NCBI RefSeq assembly: GCF_900078395.1
Contig: NZ_FKLA01000008.1
Location: forward strand, 62,001-126,000
Reading direction: 5' to 3'
Origin: Anaerotruncus rubiinfantis
GTDB lineage: Bacteria; Bacillota; Clostridia; Oscillospirales; Ruminococcaceae
Length of the DNA: 64,000 bases
Below the pieces are notes generated by a model. That model was given only the letters and a program-made list of their open reading frames with translations, had not been told where the DNA came from and did not search any database. Each line of letters opens with the position of its first letter. Position 1 is the first letter of the stretch. Below, piece by piece: positions 45,795-54,500 of this stretch. The translations under genes and the position numbers were made by a program.

Positions 45795-47042
45795 TTAACC
45801 CGGGTAGTTCCCATCGGGGCTGTAAACGACATAATTCGGAATACCGCTCGCGGTGAGCGCGGAAATCTGTGCGGTTATATCTTCCGCCAGATAGGATTTA
45901 TTATTCGTAAGCGAGGCGGTGGAAGTGTAACCCTGGATGAGCGCGGTGACCTGTTTGCCGGAAAGATTCTGAGAAAGCGCCTGCATCAGCGAACGGACTG
46001 TTTCACCCGGCGCAAGGATCGGGGCGCTGACCGAAAAATTATCCAGTATAAAGCTGTCTCCAAACTGCGCGGGCATTGCGCCGATGGTAAGGTTGTCGCC
46101 GGACACATCGAACGGGCTGCCGCCATAGTAAACGTCGTTGAGACCGAGTGCGGAGATACCGGAAAGATAGACCGAAACGTCCGCGCCGCGCGGGGTGAGG
46201 CGGGCGGACATCTCCTGTACAAAGGAGGCCAGCGCCGCCGGGCGGCTTTCAGTCGCGGCTTTTTCTCCGTAGGTGGCAAGTTCCAGCCCGCCGAACGCGA
46301 CCGGAAAATTCACATTGTCAAGGAGGACCTGCTTTACCCCCATCGAAACCGCTTCCTCAGCGATCTCATAAAGATAGGCGCGTGCGGTATCGGAATAGGG
46401 ATTGAGCCAGGGCTTGCCCCCAGACTCCCTGGCGTTGTCAAGCCAGAGCATTTCGGAGTTCATATAAGTCACGCCCGCGCCCGTCAGCGCAGAAGCCGCG
46501 ACTGGGTCGCGGAAAGCCTGCATCCGGCCGATCGGAGCGATATTTTTCGAAACAAGGTGGCTGCACACCGCAGCAAGATCATACGCGCCGGAAACCTGCG
46601 CGCCGGTCTGAGAGACGCGCTCCAGGCCGGAACGGTAAAGGATATTCCCATTCGAGTCTTTAAGATCAAACAGCAGGGCATTTACCCCGGTGAAGGTGAT
46701 TTTGTCAAGGAAAGCGTCAAGAGCTTCCAGACTGGAAAGCGCCGATACGGGCGCGTAAACCGCCTGTATCTGAGCGGGCATTGCCGGGACGGGCTCCGGT
46801 TCGGGTTCCGGTTCCTCCACGGGCGGTGCCGCGGCGGCGGCGCTGGATGCGGCGGGTTCATTCGGCTTGGAAAGCGGTTCGCCGGACAGAAAGTCCATGA
46901 TGGGACCATAAGCGCTCCAGCCGATGAAAGCCAGTACACAGACCGCGAGGAGGATTCCAGCACCCTTGATGAGCAGGGAGGACGGGGAATGATAACGCCG
47001 GTACATGCGGCGGTACCGTTTGATTTTTATTTGCTTTGGCAT
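45795..47042 (-). CDS. DUF4015-type putative glycoside hydrolase, membrane-anchored
   Basis: The 415-residue protein has a basic head (MPKQIKIKRYRRMYRRYH), one membrane helix (LLIKGAGILLAVCVLAFIGWSAY), a Pro/Glu linker, then a TIM-barrel-like domain with FTGVNALLFDLKDSNGNILYRS, IAPIGRMQAFRDPVAA, WLNPYSDTARAYLYEIAEEAVSMGVKQVLLDNVNFP and IQGYTSTASLT. These match the DUF4015 family, related to GH13-like hydrolases. Outer-surface action on glycans is inferred. It lies downstream of rnfA. Confidence 0.8.
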   Translation of the reverse strand: MPKQIKIKRYRRMYRRYHSPSSLLIKGAGILLAVCVLAFIGWSAYGPIMDFLSGEPLSKPNEPAASSAAAAAPPVEEPEPEPEPVPAMPAQIQAVYAPVSALSSLEALDAFLDKITFTGVNALLFDLKDSNGNILYRSGLERVSQTGAQVSGAYDLAAVCSHLVSKNIAPIGRMQAFRDPVAASALTGAGVTYMNSEMLWLDNARESGGKPWLNPYSDTARAYLYEIAEEAVSMGVKQVLLDNVNFPVAFGGLELATYGEKAATESRPAALASFVQEMSARLTPRGADVSVYLSGISALGLNDVYYGGSPFDVSGDNLTIGAMPAQFGDSFILDNFSVSAPILAPGETVRSLMQALSQNLSGKQVTALIQGYTSTASLTNNKSYLAEDITAQISALTASGIPNYVVYSPDGNYPG

Positions 47043-47107
47043 GTGTTCACCGCCATTTCAGGATATCGTCGCACGGATTCGTGCAAAACCGGTCCGGGCA
47101 GGAGGAG

Positions 47108-47710
47108 TCAGGTCGGCAGCTGATGGCCGATGAGGCCGTAGATCGCAAGGGAAAGAATGCCCATATAGAGCAGCATGACCGGAAATCCCCGGAACGAACG
47201 CGGAACCTCAGAGAGCATGATGCGGCGTTTGCCTTCATAAATGAGCAGAAGGGCCAGCGTATAACCGATGCCTGCCCCCAGTGCGAAAGCAGCCGTTTTG
47301 GAAAAGCTGTAGACCGCGCCGAACGCAATGAGCATTGCGCCGAGCACCGCGCTGTTAAACGCGGCAGCCTCGATAAAATTCCGGATATGGTAGTGCAGGA
47401 CCGGCAGAAACCGCCGGGAGACAAAATAAAGCAGCGCATAAACCACGCAGATGCTGCCGAGCGCGATCAGGTAACGCCAGTGTGGCTGTCCGATGAACGC
47501 GTCGTTCTGCCGCAGCAGATAGACGAACGGCCAGGCAAGCAGTGACGAAAAAACCGCGATAAAGGTCAGTGTCCCGCCGAAAAAGAGGATCTTTTTCGGG
47601 GAGGACATCATCAGGGTTCCTTTGCTGGAACCGAGTCCGCGGGTAAAAACCGCATTTTGCAGCACGATCGCAGTGAGCACGACGATCAGGAATTGATAGA
47701 TGGCGTCCAT
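47108..47710 (-). CDS. rnfA: Rnf complex subunit RnfA
   Basis: The 200-residue protein has six membrane segments; RnfA belongs to the NqrE/RnfA family and provides part of the ion/electron path across the membrane. Family features: the N-terminal ...VLTAIVLQNAVFTRGLG and a Gly/Ala-rich C-terminus with LGAGIGYTLALLLIYEGKRR. It is the last Rnf gene; no rnfB follows. The gap to rnfE is 30 bases. Confidence 0.88.
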   Translation of the reverse strand: MDAIYQFLIVVLTAIVLQNAVFTRGLGSSKGTLMMSSPKKILFFGGTLTFIAVFSSLLAWPFVYLLRQNDAFIGQPHWRYLIALGSICVVYALLYFVSRRFLPVLHYHIRNFIEAAAFNSAVLGAMLIAFGAVYSFSKTAAFALGAGIGYTLALLLIYEGKRRIMLSEVPRSFRGFPVMLLYMGILSLAIYGLIGHQLPT

Positions 47711-47740
47711 AGAGTACCTCCGAATTCAGAAGGATTGCAG

Positions 47741-48406
47741 TCAGAGTGGAAGTGAAGTCCCGTGCTTTGGATTGTCGCGCCGGTAAAGCCACCAGGTGAT
47801 CCCGCGCGAACAGAACCGGAAGAAAGCCGAAAAGATTGCCAGCAGCAAAAAGCCCGCGAAAGCAATCTGCACCCCGCCCAGCTTAAAGGGGACCGCGACC
47901 GGGACACCCCACACAGTGTTGTTGCCGAGCAGTTCGCGCAGCACACCGATGACCCCGAGCGCCAGCGCGAACCCGATGCTGTAGGTAATTGCGTCGACCA
48001 GCGCCATCCCGGGACGGTCGGTATCCTGTGCATAGCGGGCGCACAGGGTCGACTGGAGGGTATTGACTGCAAGGATCGGGAGATAGACGCCGAGTGAGTC
48101 GGTGACTTCCGGCGCGATCGGCAGAATGAGCGGCGTGCAGGCCACAACAAGAACCATCGAAAACATCGGATAGATCATTGCGCCCGCCCAGCGCGGGACT
48201 TTTGTCCCGATGAGCGCCGCAAGCAGCACTGTCGGGATCAGCGAACAAGCCAGGACAATCGAAACAGCCACGCTGTTTTTCAGACTGCTGGTGATCATGA
48301 CGGCAAATGGGAGCGCCAGCCCGCCGACAAAGACGGGATTCTTTGAAAAGATCCCTTCCAGCCAGCGTTTATGCTTCCTGTGCTTTCTTAGCTTTTCGAG
48401 CTTCAA
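47741..48406 (-). CDS. rnfE: Rnf complex subunit RnfE
   Basis: The 221-residue protein shows an N-terminal basic head (KHKRWLEGIFSKNPVFVGGLALPFAV) and six membrane segments. Family markers are SLGVYLPILAVNTLQSTLCARY and TYSIGFALALGVIGVLRELLG. Its start overlaps rnfD by 38 bases, so no rnfG can lie between them as in the usual rnfCDGEAB order. Confidence 0.9.
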   Translation of the reverse strand: MKLEKLRKHRKHKRWLEGIFSKNPVFVGGLALPFAVMITSSLKNSVAVSIVLACSLIPTVLLAALIGTKVPRWAGAMIYPMFSMVLVVACTPLILPIAPEVTDSLGVYLPILAVNTLQSTLCARYAQDTDRPGMALVDAITYSIGFALALGVIGVLRELLGNNTVWGVPVAVPFKLGGVQIAFAGFLLLAIFSAFFRFCSRGITWWLYRRDNPKHGTSLPL

Positions 48407-49370
48407 GATTTTTCCTCCTTATCACCCGGTGCAGGGATTCGTTGTACCGGTCGATGAGCGGCACAAAGGCGTTGGCGAAGAGGACGGCGAACGCCATACT
48501 TTCTTCAAAACCGCCAAAATAACGGAACAGCATGGTTATGAGCCCGGCGAAGATGCCGTAAACGGCCATTGAGGAGTCTCGCTTTGGGTTGGTGGCCGGG
48601 TCTGAAATCATAAAGACCGCGCCGAAAAGCAGCGTGCCGGACATCAGTTCGTAAAGCATGCTCTGCACGCCGTTGGTGCCGACACGTGGGAATAAAAACG
48701 CCACAAACGCGCAGGCCGCCAGAAACGGGATCGGAAGCTGCCAGCGCACCGTCCCGCGGAACAGGAGATATCCCAGGCAGGCGACGATGACCAGGATGCT
48801 GGTCGCGCCCATTGGGCCGGGATAATTGCCAAGGATCATCTCGGTGATGTCGTTGGTCGGAATGCCGCCGAGCTTCAGGACAAAGGCGGGATTCTGTGAA
48901 AGCTTGACCGCGACCTCTCCAAACGCGGGGATCGATTCAAACGGCTGCGGGTACATAAATACCTGATTCGGCCAGCAGATGGCCGCGAACGAGAGCCCCG
49001 CGGCCGCCGGATTGAAGAGATTGTTGCCGGTGCCGCCGAACGGATGCTTGACCACAACGATTGCAAAGAATGCCGCGGCGATCACCACGCGGTAGGGCAC
49101 CGTGGCGGGCATACAGAGGGTGATGATGAGCCCGGTTACAACCGGGGAGAAATCGCGCGGATTGAGTTTTTTGCCCCGCAGCAGGGTGCAGGCCCCGTCG
49201 CAGAGCACAGCGGTCGCCACCGTGATGGCGGCGATCACCAGCACGCGCAGCCCGTAATATACCACGGCCGGAACAAACAGCACGAGCTGCAAGAGGATCA
49301 TGTCGGCCATGAGGGTTCTGTTGCTCTCCTGATATCGGATATGGGGAGCAGGATGTTTGGTCAGCTTCAA
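48369..49370 (-). CDS. rnfD: Rnf complex subunit RnfD
   Basis: The 333-residue polytopic protein carries the covalently bound FMN. It shows PHIRYQESNRTLMADMI at the N-terminus, LNPRDFSPVVTGLIITLCMPATVPYRVVI, PFGGTGNNLFNPAAAGLSF, and the flavinylation-type motif GATS in MGATSILVIVACL. About nine membrane segments are visible. It overlaps rnfC by four bases and rnfE by 38, indicating tight coupling. RnfG, which shares this flavin type, is absent. Confidence 0.9.
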   Translation of the reverse strand: MKLTKHPAPHIRYQESNRTLMADMILLQLVLFVPAVVYYGLRVLVIAAITVATAVLCDGACTLLRGKKLNPRDFSPVVTGLIITLCMPATVPYRVVIAAAFFAIVVVKHPFGGTGNNLFNPAAAGLSFAAICWPNQVFMYPQPFESIPAFGEVAVKLSQNPAFVLKLGGIPTNDITEMILGNYPGPMGATSILVIVACLGYLLFRGTVRWQLPIPFLAACAFVAFLFPRVGTNGVQSMLYELMSGTLLFGAVFMISDPATNPKRDSSMAVYGIFAGLITMLFRYFGGFEESMAFAVLFANAFVPLIDRYNESLHRVIRRKNLEARKAKKAQEA

Positions 49371-51283
49371 TGGTCCGCCCTCCCGGAATTCTCATTGTTT
49401 TTGTGCCAGCCGGAATTCGCGGCCGGGTCCCCGAGCACGGTGACCGGCTTTTTAGCGGTTCCCTCCGGCTCTGCGGGCTTTTCAACGGCAGCTTCCGGTT
49501 CTTCTGCGGCCGCATCGGCCGCTTTCGCCGCCCCTGCGGTGGATTCGGCGGTTTCCCGCTGTTCCTGCGCGTTTTCAACAAGCTCCTCCAGGCCGCCGTT
49601 TGGCATATCCGGCGCGCTTGCGATTTTTGCGGCAGGCGCTTTGACTTGTTCCCCCAGATTTTCTTTGGAAACAGCCGGTTCTGCCTCGGAAGGCTCCTTC
49701 GCGGCCAGTTCCACCTCGGTTTCAGCCAACAGGTCAACCTCCAGCGGCTCCTGTTTACTGTAGGAATCCTCGGTTGGCAAGGGCGGCGCGGCCATTTTTG
49801 TTTCCGCAAGGGCCTGCGCGAGCTCCTCAGCCGCATCCTGCGCAATCGATTCACCGATCGCCTGATCAAGTTTTTCGACGGTGCTGTCCATCAGCTCGCC
49901 AAATTTTTCTCCGGCATCCACGGCAGCGGCGGTGATTCCCACGCCCACGTCCTCGACCAGATCCTCGAGCTTACCGCCAAACTCCTGCGCTTTCAATGCG
50001 GCCTCCTGGAGTTTGCGCTCCTGTTCCCGCGCCTCGCGTTTTTTCTCTTCCAATTCGGCTTCCCGTTCAGCGCGCCGCGCCTCCCGCTGAGCTTCGCGTT
50101 CGGCCCTGCGTGCTTCACGCGCGGCCTTGCGTTCGGCGCGAAGCTGACAGCGGCGATCTTCACCCGCTTGCCACTGCGCCATATAGGTCTCGAAATCCGC
50201 CTTTTCATCCCTGGCCTGCGCCACGGCCGCCGCGCGCATTGAGCCGGCCATCCGCCGGAATTCCTCCTGGCCCTGCCGGATCGTTTCAGACAGGTCGAGC
50301 TTGGCGGGGCACATATAGCTGCAGGTGTTGCAGCCAATGCACATCTGTGCGTCAAGCGTGCGGAAATCCACAAACCGGTGCAGCTTGATGCTGCGATAGA
50401 GGAAGAAAGGGTTGAGCCCTTCCGGACAGACATGTACGCACCGTGAGCAGCCGATGCAGTTGAAATTCATTTTCTTTTCTTCCCCGCGGAATGCCAGGAT
50501 TGCCCGGGTGGTTGGGGTGACAAGGGTGTTTTCGGTGTCGATGAGACTGATGCCGGTCATCGAACCGCCCACGATGACCCGGCTTGGGTCATCGATGAGC
50601 CCGCAGCGCTCCAGCACCTGGTTGACGGTCATGCCGAGAGAAACCTCCAGATTGGTGGGGTTTCCAACACAACTGCCGGCCACTGTGACAAACGCGGTGG
50701 TCTGAGGCTTGTTGTAGTAGACCGCGCGTGCGAGATGGAGGACAGCCCCCACGCCGACCGTCAGGACATCCTCGCCGCCTTCAAAAATCTTAGACGCCTG
50801 GTATTCGGCCGGATAGCGCCCGCGAATGCGTTTAACAGGGTATTCCCCAATCAGTTTCGGGATTTTGATCTCCAGGTCGCTCAGATTTTTGTAGACTGCG
50901 AAATAGGCCTCCTGCGCATCGACCGCGCGCTGCACAATCCGCAGTCCGTCTGCGGCCAGCTTCTGGTTTTTGAGCAGGGGGTTGAGCTGGCTGGAGATAT
51001 AGGGTTCGTCGTCAATGGCGTCCCCGATGAGAATTTTCGGCGGATGGACATGGCATTCGGAAAGTTTATCCGCTAGCAGCCCGCCGTCGCGCTCATCGAT
51101 GATTTTTGCCGAACGCGCGATGCTGATGATCTCCCCAGGCGTGAGCTCGTCAACGTCGGATACTGGTTCGCGGTCCATCTGGACGCCGATTGTATCCGCA
51201 TTGAAAAACTCCCGCAGGTCGCGGGACAGCGCAGGTTCTTTTTGCTGCTGCAGCAATATTCCCTTGTATAAAAATCCTGCCAT
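49367..51283 (-). CDS. rnfC: RnfC-like subunit with altered N-terminus and long C-terminal tail
   Basis: The 638-residue protein has the RnfC SLBB domain (VTVAGSCVGNPTNLEVSLGMTVNQVLERCG ... VIVGGSMTGISL) and two [4Fe-4S] motifs (CIGCSRCVHVCP and CIGCNTCSYMCP). The N-terminal region is unusual: the glycine-rich FMN loop (GGAGFPT in standard RnfC) is absent, and the adjacent VNGAECEPY is replaced by IGDAIDDEPY. After residue ~390 a long Ala/Glu/Arg-rich coiled tail follows. It is the first gene of the leftward cluster. NADH/FMN chemistry by this subunit is therefore doubtful. Confidence 0.82.
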   Translation of the reverse strand: MAGFLYKGILLQQQKEPALSRDLREFFNADTIGVQMDREPVSDVDELTPGEIISIARSAKIIDERDGGLLADKLSECHVHPPKILIGDAIDDEPYISSQLNPLLKNQKLAADGLRIVQRAVDAQEAYFAVYKNLSDLEIKIPKLIGEYPVKRIRGRYPAEYQASKIFEGGEDVLTVGVGAVLHLARAVYYNKPQTTAFVTVAGSCVGNPTNLEVSLGMTVNQVLERCGLIDDPSRVIVGGSMTGISLIDTENTLVTPTTRAILAFRGEEKKMNFNCIGCSRCVHVCPEGLNPFFLYRSIKLHRFVDFRTLDAQMCIGCNTCSYMCPAKLDLSETIRQGQEEFRRMAGSMRAAAVAQARDEKADFETYMAQWQAGEDRRCQLRAERKAAREARRAEREAQREARRAEREAELEEKKREAREQERKLQEAALKAQEFGGKLEDLVEDVGVGITAAAVDAGEKFGELMDSTVEKLDQAIGESIAQDAAEELAQALAETKMAAPPLPTEDSYSKQEPLEVDLLAETEVELAAKEPSEAEPAVSKENLGEQVKAPAAKIASAPDMPNGGLEELVENAQEQRETAESTAGAAKAADAAAEEPEAAVEKPAEPEGTAKKPVTVLGDPAANSGWHKNNENSGRADH

Positions 51284-51367
51284 AAGAAGCCTCCGATAAT
51301 CAAAGAATGATGCCGATCATATAGTGATAATGCGGCTGCCGACGGCGCCGCGTGAGGAGTGGTATGA

Positions 51368-51940
51368 GTGGAAATCAAACAAATCAGCCCGCGCAGGCTC
51401 CAAATCCAGCTTACCGAAGCGGATTTGCGGGCCGCGGGGCTCGCCTTTGACGAGATCGACTGCGCCGACCCGAAATCCCGCGCGCTGTTCCTGTCGCTTC
51501 TGGAAACAGCGCGGATGACGACCGATTTTTCCCCGCGCGCAAAGGTTTTCATCGAGGTGTATCCGGATGACGCGGGTGGCTGCACCGTATATCTTTCCGA
51601 CCTGAGCCGCCTGAAAACCAAACGCTGGAAGGTGCGCAGGCCGGTTTCCGTGCCGGTGATCTATTCCTTTACCGATGTGGATACCCTGATAAACGGTTCG
51701 GTCAAACTGTTTCGCCGCTGTTCGCACCGCATCCGCAAAAGCGCTCTTTACCGGCTGGACGGCGGCTGGAAGCTGATGATCTATCCGCTTGATACGGTGG
51801 AAAATATCACCCTGTCTTTCCTGGACGAATATGCCGAACGCTGCGGGGAAGGGCCGCTCGCTGCGGCGTGGCTCGAAGAACATGGCGAACTGGTGGTGCG
51901 GGAAGACGCGGTGGACCTGATTTCAGCTTATTTCGGCTGA
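51368..51940 (+). CDS. mecA: MecA-like adaptor protein
   Basis: The 190-residue protein resembles the MecA/YpbH adaptors that feed substrates to ClpCP. The N-terminal domain (ISPRRLQIQLTEADLRAAGL) matches the substrate-binding module, and the C-terminal half (YSFTDVDTLINGSVKL ... YPLDTVENITLSFLDEY) the ClpC-binding module. GTG 51368 follows GAGGAG. It lies divergently to the rnf cluster. Confidence 0.8.
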   Translation: MEIKQISPRRLQIQLTEADLRAAGLAFDEIDCADPKSRALFLSLLETARMTTDFSPRAKVFIEVYPDDAGGCTVYLSDLSRLKTKRWKVRRPVSVPVIYSFTDVDTLINGSVKLFRRCSHRIRKSALYRLDGGWKLMIYPLDTVENITLSFLDEYAERCGEGPLAAAWLEEHGELVVREDAVDLISAYFG

Positions 51941-51941
51941 A

Positions 51942-52601
51942 TCAGGCGCGTGAAGCGTTTTCACGCAGCGCCCTCACAGCGGAAAGGTAATCCGGTTTGC
52001 CGAACAGCGCGCTGCCTGCGACAAAGACGTTCGCACCGGCATTTGCCGCCTGAGAGATGGTGTTATTGTCAATGCCGCCATCCACCTCGATGTCCATCGA
52101 GATGCCAAGCCGGCTGCATTCGGCGCGTACGGCGGCGATCTTCGGGCACATATCAGACATGAACTTCTGCCCGCCGAAGCCCGGCTCCACCGTCATGACG
52201 AGCACCATATCAAGCTGGGAAAGATAGGGAAAAACCGCTTCGGCCGGGGTTTGGGGCTTAATGGAAACGCCGGCCTTTTTGCCCTTCTTCCGGATCGCAT
52301 CCAGGACCGCCTGCGGATCGGATTCGCTTTCGAGGTGAAAGACGACAATATCCGCGCCCGCGTCGCAGAACTGCGGCGCATAGGTGAGCGGGTCGCTGAT
52401 CATCAGATGGACGTCGAGCGGCAGGTCGGTCTTTTTGCGCAGGGAAGAAACCACCGGCAGACCGATCGAAATATTGGGGACAAAATGGCCGTCCATCACA
52501 TCGACATGGACCATTTCCACGCCGGCCGCACGCATGTCGGCGACCTCCTGCCCAAGCCGGGTGAAGTCACAGGCCAAAATGGAAGGGGAAATTTTTACCA
52601 T
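51942..52601 (-). CDS. rpe: Ribulose-phosphate 3-epimerase
   Basis: The 219-residue TIM-barrel enzyme interconverts ribulose-5-P and xylulose-5-P. Landmarks: KISPSILACDFTRLGQEV, VHVDVMDGHFVPNISIG (metal His and Asp), LDVHLMISDP, VMTVEPGFGGQKFM, and DIEVDGGIDNNT. ATG 52601 follows GGAGG. It ends one base from the convergent mecA stop. Confidence 0.96.
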   Translation of the reverse strand: MVKISPSILACDFTRLGQEVADMRAAGVEMVHVDVMDGHFVPNISIGLPVVSSLRKKTDLPLDVHLMISDPLTYAPQFCDAGADIVVFHLESESDPQAVLDAIRKKGKKAGVSIKPQTPAEAVFPYLSQLDMVLVMTVEPGFGGQKFMSDMCPKIAAVRAECSRLGISMDIEVDGGIDNNTISQAANAGANVFVAGSALFGKPDYLSAVRALRENASRA

Positions 52602-52808
52602 GATAAAATCCTCCGTGACAAGGTTTTTCCTGTATAAAAAGCCAGAAAACAGCGCAAAACGCATAATAAGGCTCATATAGTATAGCGTAAAATGCCGAGA
52701 ATTGCAAGAAAATCGCCCCCAGCCCCCCAGAATTCACAGGTGGTTCATGTTTTGGCAACAACGGGGAAACAGCCCCGAAACAATGCTGAGAAATAAAGGA
52801 AAACCCTA

Positions 52809-52837
52809 TTGACAAGTGCGTCACGATTTGGTAAAAT
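52809..52837 (+). promoter_or_regulatory. Promoter of the tRNA operon
   Basis: TTGACA, a 17-bp spacer, then TAAAAT, 22 bases before tRNA-Gly. Confidence 0.85.
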
Positions 52838-52858
52838 AAAATGCGTCGCTGAAAGCCT

Positions 52859-52932
52859 GCGGGTGTAGTTCAATGGTAGAATGTCAGCCTTCCAAGCTGA
52901 ACACGTGGGTTCGATTCCCATCACCCGCTCCA
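52859..52932 (+). tRNA. tRNA-Gly (TCC)
   Basis: Complete cloverleaf: acceptor GCGGGTG/CACCCGC, anticodon loop CTTCCAA (anticodon TCC, reads GGA), T-loop GGTTCGATTCC, encoded CCA end. Confidence 0.97.
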
Positions 52933-52969
52933 ATTCCAGGCAAGAGCAAATCAGGCGACTGTAAAGTCT

Positions 52970-53046
52970 GCGCCAATAGCTCAGCTGGATAGAGCAACTG
53001 CCTTCTAAGCAGTAGGTCAGGGGTTCGAGTCCCTTTTGGCGCGCCA
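52970..53046 (+). tRNA. tRNA-Arg (TCT)
   Basis: Acceptor GCGCCAA/TTGGCGC, anticodon loop CTTCTAA (TCT, reads AGA), T-arm GGGTTCGAGTCCC, encoded CCA. Confidence 0.97.
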
Positions 53047-53050
53047 TATG

Positions 53051-53127
53051 GTGGATGTAGCTTAGTTGGTTAAAGCGCCAGTTTGTGGCACTGGAGATCG
53101 TGGGTTCGAATCCCATCTTCCACCCCA
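53051..53127 (+). tRNA. tRNA-His (GTG)
   Basis: Anticodon loop TTGTGGC (GTG). The G at 53050 can serve as the G-1 that pairs with C73, as in tRNA-His; acceptor GTGGATG/CTTCCAC has one T-T mismatch. Encoded CCA. Confidence 0.95.
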
Positions 53128-53174
53128 TTAAAAAAGAATTCCCCGGCCGCATCGCGGGCGGGGAATTTCTGAAT

Positions 53175-53249
53175 TGGGCCATCGTCAAGCGGTAAGACAC
53201 AGCACTTTGACTGCTGCATTCGCTGGTTCGAATCCAGCTGGCCCAGCCA
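53175..53249 (+). tRNA. tRNA-Gln (TTG)
   Basis: Acceptor TGGGCCA/TGGCCCA, anticodon loop CTTTGAC (TTG, reads CAA), T-arm CTGGTTCGAATCCAG, encoded CCA. Its 3' half adjoins the integrated element and is a likely attB. Confidence 0.96.
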
Positions 53250-53257
53250 TTGTAAAG

Positions 53258-53301
53258 TCTCGTAGAATGCCTTTTTATGGGGTTCTGCGAGGCTTTTTTA
53301 T
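53258..53301 (+). terminator. Terminator after the tRNA operon
   Basis: TCGTAGAA pairs with TTCTGCGA (one G-T), followed by GGCTTTTTTATTTT. Confidence 0.7.
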
Positions 53302-53392
53302 TTTCGTATCAACATGAAAAAGTGCTAATTAACCCGTTATAAAACATCCCTTATGTCGTATAAGTGTCGTATTCGGTTGGATAAAAAATGAG

Positions 53393-54478
53393 CTATAAGC
53401 CCATGCTTTTTCTTAGAACATCAAGATCATTATGCACGTAGATTTTTGCAGTAATCCCAATGTCTGAATGCCCCATCACTTTTTGTATAGTATACACGTC
53501 CGCACCCATTTCGCGCAAGAGGGTGCCAAAAGTATGTCGCAATTCATGTGGTGTCAGTTCGGGTATAGATAATGCTTCCGCAGCTTCATGCATGGCGCGT
53601 GAAAACCGTTTTGCATAGGTCGTTGGGCTTAGAAACGATTCTGGCCGCGATCCCTCAATAACATATCCTGAGCCCTTATGGGTTACCAGAATGTCCGCCA
53701 GCTCTTGGCTAATCGGTATATACCTCGTGCCGGACAGGGACTTTGTGGGCCCTTCTACGGTTTCATGAACAGAGGGGGTAACGGCAGCTCGTATATGTAT
53801 TAAACGCTGCTTTGTATCGATATCCTCCCATTTGAGCGCTAGAAGCTCACTTCGCCGAATCCCGGTTTTTAAGAGGATCATAAAGTCGATTATTTCTTTT
53901 TCGCGAGCATATTCATAAAGCTTATCTGCTTGCTCTAACGTGTACACCTTTCGCCCTGATGGCTGATATGTGGACTTGATTTTCACATTCTTTGCAGGAT
54001 TTTTATAACACAGGTCGTTATCGATAGCCGCGTCAAATATGGATCGCAAGATCATACGCAAAGTATCAAGCATATCCTCGGATAAATAGGAATACGAATT
54101 CAGAAAGTTTTGCACATCAATTTGTTTGACGCCGGATACATCGGCTTTTCCAAAATAGGGAAGGATATACTTTTCAAGCTTGACCTTGTATGTGTTTTGA
54201 TAGGTGTAGGGCTTTACCGTTCCGCGTTTAGCTTCAAGCCATTGCAGCGCCCAAGCCCCAAAGTTTTGACGATTACCGGGCCCATCGCTTATGCCCGTCC
54301 GGTTCGCCACCTCCCGCTGGATCTTCCATTCCTCAGCCTGCCGCCGCGCGTCGTCTTTGCTAATGGAGCTGTAAAAGCTCTTGCGCAGCAGCTTGCCGTC
54401 GAGCGTCTTTCCAATGGTAATTTTGACTTCATACAGCCCGCCCGCGTGGTTGGGCTGTTCTTTTTTTGGCCGGGGCAT
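53393..54478 (-). CDS. int: Tyrosine recombinase (phage integrase)
   Basis: The 361-residue integrase has an AP2/Arm-type N-terminal part (YEVKITIGKTLDGKLLRKSFYSS), a SAM-like core-binding domain, and the catalytic domain with Arg in LLKTGIRRSELLAL, HELRHTFGTLL (HxxR), GHSDIGITAKIYVH (His and nucleophile Tyr). ATG 54478 is chosen because GGAGG lies eight bases upstream; a GTG at 54511 falls inside the CRISPR-like repeat. It is the element's end gene, facing the tRNA cluster, and is the last gene of the leftward lysogeny operon. Confidence 0.94.
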   Translation of the reverse strand: MPRPKKEQPNHAGGLYEVKITIGKTLDGKLLRKSFYSSISKDDARRQAEEWKIQREVANRTGISDGPGNRQNFGAWALQWLEAKRGTVKPYTYQNTYKVKLEKYILPYFGKADVSGVKQIDVQNFLNSYSYLSEDMLDTLRMILRSIFDAAIDNDLCYKNPAKNVKIKSTYQPSGRKVYTLEQADKLYEYAREKEIIDFMILLKTGIRRSELLALKWEDIDTKQRLIHIRAAVTPSVHETVEGPTKSLSGTRYIPISQELADILVTHKGSGYVIEGSRPESFLSPTTYAKRFSRAMHEAAEALSIPELTPHELRHTFGTLLREMGADVYTIQKVMGHSDIGITAKIYVHNDLDVLRKSMGL

Positions 54479-54500
54479 CCGTTGCGCCTCCATTTCTTTT

